Below, one piece after another: positions 60,477-64,000 of a stretch of DNA of 64,000 bases. This stretch comes from Citrus sinensis (Eukaryota > Streptophyta > Magnoliopsida > Sapindales > Rutaceae), in the NCBI RefSeq assembly GCF_022201045.2, contig NC_068562.1, positions 3,906,001 through 3,970,000 of the forward strand. Direction: 5' to 3'. Made by a program: the position numbers and the translations under genes. How positions within the stretch are numbered: position 1 is the first letter of the stretch; each line of letters starts with the position of its first letter. The notes below the pieces were generated by a model. That model was given only the letters and a program-made list of their open reading frames with translations. It was not told the DNA's origin and ran no database searches.

Positions 60477-63317
60477 GGCCATTATTAACAATAAGCAAGC
60501 ATTAACTTCAGCCATATTTACAAATTTCTTTTATTATTGTCTGATTATTCAATATATGTGTGTGTCTCTTTCTATCTTTATTTATATATATGATACAAGA
60601 GGACTCTAAAAAAGAGTTAAGGAGAAACTAAACGGGGATAAATCACCCCATACATATCATGAGTAACAAGAGGAGCAGCAACAACTGGAGGGTTATGGAA
60701 TATATGAAACCCCAACGGAAGAGAGACGATCAAGTTTGCTATAAAATCAACTGTAAAGTTAGTCTTTCGATAGACTTTTATAATATTATAAACCGATTTA
60801 CAACATTGTAAAATACTAAAAAGGCATTTTACAATATTATAAACTTGTCCCGCATTTTAATCAAGTGCAAAATTCCCATATTGGAAGCTGACTCATATTT
60901 ATGGAATTTCTTATGTCATAACATCATTTGAAAGCTGACTATATATTACTATATGATTATATTGAAAGCTAACTCAAAATAAATATACATATGTTATAAT
61001 ATTATTTATTTATTATATGACTTGATATGATAGCTTTGATATATTCTAGAATTTCTAAAAAAAATTAGAGAAAGGGTCGAGTTCGCATGAGAGGAGAATA
61101 GCTGAATTAAATGCCCAAGCATAGGAAGCTTTAAGGAAAACGGGTTAAATTAGATTATGACCCGTGAAAAAAGGATTATTTAATTAAACTGGACATTAAG
61201 ACAAGAATAAGGCTTTTGGGCCCAGAAAAGCCCAAATAGTGACATACGACACTCCTGTACGGATTAGATAAGCTGTCACGACTTTCGTTCTTCGTTCCTT
61301 TTTGGCTATTGACATAAGCTGTCAAATTAAACCCAAAGTCGTGCGCTATTCGCACCTTTCTAATACTCTTTCAAAATCCTGGAAAAAAAAAATGATATGT
61401 TGAAACTCTAAATAATTTTTTTTTTCTTTTTAGACTGAAAGAGTTTAAAGATAAAATTGAAATGAGATCATGACTTTTTCTGTATGATTGTATTCAAACA
61501 AACGTGTCCAATTGTCTATTGACCAAGATGATTTGTGTAAAAAACAAGTGAAAGACTTGGGGTCCAAGTTTAATTTAACTGGAATACTTCGATGATTAAA
61601 ATTTTAATTAAAAAATTATCAATAATGAGACAACTGACCTGTCACTCTCCCGGAATATAGTGTCATAATCACCTCATGTATTATTTAAAGGGTTTCATTT
61701 AATTAAAAGCCATAAGCTATTGGGCTCGATTTGATACAACTATGCTGAAATTTGTAGACTTTTAATTGTTAATTTAAAAAAAGTTAACAATTACATGACA
61801 CTATCACGCAAAAAGAAAAGAAAATAAATAAAGGTAAGAGTTTATAACGCCTAAAAAATTTCATCCACGTTTTTCAGTAAGATTCCCCCAAGTTGCAAAA
61901 CTCAAAGAACGTACCCGAAACATGCTGCTTCATGTGTTGACCAACCCACAATAATCATTTAATTGCTTTATGGAAATATATATAGCTCACATGATGAGAT
62001 TTTCGGAAAAATCTTCACAAATCCATAACGAATTAAGATTCGCCAATCTCACGTAGTGATTTAAAATTTTTGTGCATAGCTGGGAGCTTGAAATAAAAGA
62101 TAAAATTTAAAAAAAAAAAATTGTTGATCTTCCATAAAGATTTTCTTTCGCTTAAAAAAATTCAACAACTGTCATTGACATAATCTTGAAGCTTATACAA
62201 ATTAAAGGTCAAGTAATCGAAATGCTAACCGGAAAGAGACTTTCATTGGCAGGCTGTCGTTAAGCTAATAACGAATGGAGCAAAATCCGGAAGTGTATCG
62301 TCAATTCAAAAAGTTGTGGCGATTAAGAATTCAGTGGGTCAATTTCATGCGTTCTTCGCATCTATACTTTGTTTAATATTCATTTTTATCTTAGCCTTTG
62401 CCTTGCCAGAAACTCCATCCATCCAACCAAGTAGACATAATTTTATCCTGTTATTTTTTTGCAATGGTTTCTTAATTTAAAATTTTGACTTTAAAAAATA
62501 ACTTAATATTTCATCCGTTAAATTCACTCAATCCAATAACGAGGATTTAAAGTTAAAATACGGAACTTATTTCTCCATCCAGAAACCGTTGAATAAAATA
62601 AATACAATTAATAGATAGAACTTTAAATTACCTTCTCAAGTAAAAATTTTTTTAGAGAACCCAGACTTTTCCCTTTCAATAAAGACACAGAAATTCCTAC
62701 ACCCTTCGGCTCTTTTCCTATAATATATTATCTACGCACGCTCTAACTTCTTGGAGCTCCACAGGCCGGTCGGTAGTCTATCGTGAAAAGAAATTGCTTA
62801 GTGCTTGGGAAGACACGTAAGGCGAAGCATACAGCATTTTCAAACTATACGAACAGGATTTTGATTGGGTTTGGATTCTTAAAAGAAGGATTATCTTTAT
62901 TAGTTACCTTTAATAATATCATGTACACTTTCGTCGCTTACCATTAAAATGGTATCAAGAATAACAATGGCCTGCATAATTTTTGCATTATTTTCTAGCT
63001 GGCTAGTTTCTAGTTTTTTAAGCACCTCCCATTTGATGTCTGGTATTCATTTTTTCTGGAAAAAAATATTCAGCTTAGTGGTTACTTAGGGATCTATTGC
63101 GCATTCTGAAATGGTAACAAGATTCTAAAGTCAATTTCTGACGAAGCACAAGCGTGAAAATAAAACTTGGTTCAAACTTCAAACTCAGCATCCGATCACA
63201 GACCAACGATATAAAGTTGTTGGAGTCAAATCCTCAAATAATTTAAAAAGAGTCCCCACAACCAAAAAGCCCTTCACCGTCCTTTACTAGCGTGCCTTTG
63301 CCACCAAAATCGTTCCT
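60477..63317. other. 2.8 kb intergenic DNA
   Basis: UGT 3' flank, then AT-rich sequence with no recognisable gene. An inverted pair (ttataatattataaaccg near 60780 and ttacaatattataaac near 60830) is local AT-rich symmetry. 63000-63317 is the upstream region of the second peptide gene. Confidence 0.45.
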
Positions 63318-63326
63318 TATATAAAG
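63318..63326 (+). promoter_or_regulatory. TATA box of the second peptide gene
   Basis: TATATAAAG, 131 bp upstream of the ATG at 63457, followed by an about 100-nt untranslated leader. Confidence 0.7.
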
Positions 63327-63456
63327 GACGGTACCCTGTCCAATGGAAATGCCAAGCCGCTCTTTAATTTACGAAAGAGAGAATATTTGAAAAGCAAGGG
63401 GAGAGTTGTTGAATACTTGAGTCCTTGAAATTCGGAAGGACGAAATTAACTTCACC

Positions 63457-63732
63457 ATGCAGCAGGCAGCATCAACAATGAGACACCTGCGTTTAGTTCT
63501 GATGATCTTGATGATGATGATTCTTTCTCATTCAATTTGTGTTGATTCTCGGGCTCTTCGATCAGGGGGAACAGATGAGAGCTCTGTCGAGATATCTTCT
63601 TCATCTTCATCATCATCATCATCATCATCAGCTAACTCCGCCAATAATAAGGACTTGACTGTCCGGGTTTTGGTAAAGGAGCAAGTGTTTACGTTGGCTT
63701 CAGGACCTAGCAGGAAAGGCTCTGGCCACTAA
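63457..63732 (+). CDS. PAMP-induced-secreted-peptide-like (PIP) precursor
   Basis: 91-aa precursor. A hydrophobic signal peptide (about 8-28, MRHLRLVLMILMMMILSHSI) is followed by a variable acidic and poly-Ser spacer; the serines (about 47-58) are encoded by a TCT/TCA repeat at 63595-63631. The protein ends exactly in LASGPSRKGSGH (80-91). This fits PIP peptides, whose active C-terminus is SGPSxxGxGH after LA, with the His as the last residue and proline hydroxylation expected. PIP1/PIP2 are immune-signal amplifiers sensed by the receptor kinase RLK7. ATG 63457 is used; the second Met at 63478 would also leave a full signal peptide. There are no cysteines in the mature part. It is the second precursor of this superfamily in the window. 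Confidence 0.88.
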   Translation: MQQAASTMRHLRLVLMILMMMILSHSICVDSRALRSGGTDESSVEISSSSSSSSSSSSANSANNKDLTVRVLVKEQVFTLASGPSRKGSGH

Positions 63733-64000
63733 TATCCTCTGTTATTCAAGACTCCTTTTGTTTAGTTAATTTCATTTCTAGATTTCTGTTTGTTATTGGT
63801 AGCTGGTACCGTAGGTGTTGTAATATATGTTTCTAGCTACTGTACAATGGACCAAGTTTTTAGTAACAGGCAGAGAAATTCTTTGATCTTGTCTTTTAAT
63901 CTTGCGTGATAAATCAATTGTCAGTTTTTGTTATGGGTATCATTGGATTTGATATGTTGTTAGCCGAAGCAAATTTCAAATCGCGCCTGAATGTATAAAG
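63733..64000. other. 3' UTR of the PIP-like gene
   Basis: T-rich DNA downstream of the stop at 63730-63732, consistent with 3' UTR. Contains no further gene. Confidence 0.5.

Noticed and set aside
1..64000. CRISPR arrays, bacterial operons, phage or organelle insertions, tRNA or rRNA genes
   Set aside because: No repeat-spacer array, no tRNA B-box text (GGTTCGAATCC) in a credible context, and no organelle gene was seen. Everything recognisable is plant nuclear.

Overview
The window is nuclear DNA from a dicot plant. It has AT-rich intergenic space, GT-AG introns of 70 bp to 2 kb, many small inverted-repeat transposons and LTR remnants, and single-copy plant genes: a chloroplast HMA1 metal ATPase, an MRG chromatin reader, an R2R3-MYB of the MYB44 clade, a dead LRR receptor kinase and two PIP-type peptide precursors. 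Protein similarity to Arabidopsis families is high. A woody rosid such as Citrus is my guess, but nothing in the sequence proves the genus.

Layout. 1-791: 5' end of a Copia element on the minus strand (LTR, primer-binding site, gag broken by a stop). 2143-4978 (-): LRR receptor-like pseudokinase, two exons. 11348-14547 (-): plastid-type FAD-dependent oxidoreductase, two exons, with a 0.7 kb inverted-LTR foldback in its intron. 14548-26076: long gene-poor stretch. 26077-27030 (+): intact MYB44-like gene. 31950-34260: decayed tandem copy of that MYB and its promoter, interrupted by a solo Copia LTR. 35498-42628 (-): HMA1 in 13 exons, 808 aa. 43170-43679 (+): 3' fragment of a cinnamyl-alcohol dehydrogenase gene. 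44336-51329 (-): MRG gene in 11 exons, 318 aa, with a 14-nt microexon, a GC donor and two hairpin transposons in intron 8. 54551-54895 (-): 114-aa secreted-peptide precursor with three SGPSPGxGH motifs. 58447-60476 (+): UGT84B-like glucosyltransferase pseudogene with a frameshift and a 0.6 kb insertion. 63457-63732 (+): second peptide precursor, ending in SGPSRKGSGH.

The genes do not form a pathway. The most coherent theme is signalling at the right end, where two PIP/PIPL-type peptide precursors lie 8.6 kb apart, one of them a tandem-repeat precursor, with a broken small-molecule glucosyltransferase between them. The other theme is gene decay by duplication and transposon insertion: a MYB copy, a CAD fragment and a UGT, plus large foldback elements held inside introns of live genes.

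Exon borders were set by hand from splice consensus, phase and family similarity. For HMA1 and MRG the phases close exactly across all exons. No rRNA, tRNA or CRISPR was recognised.
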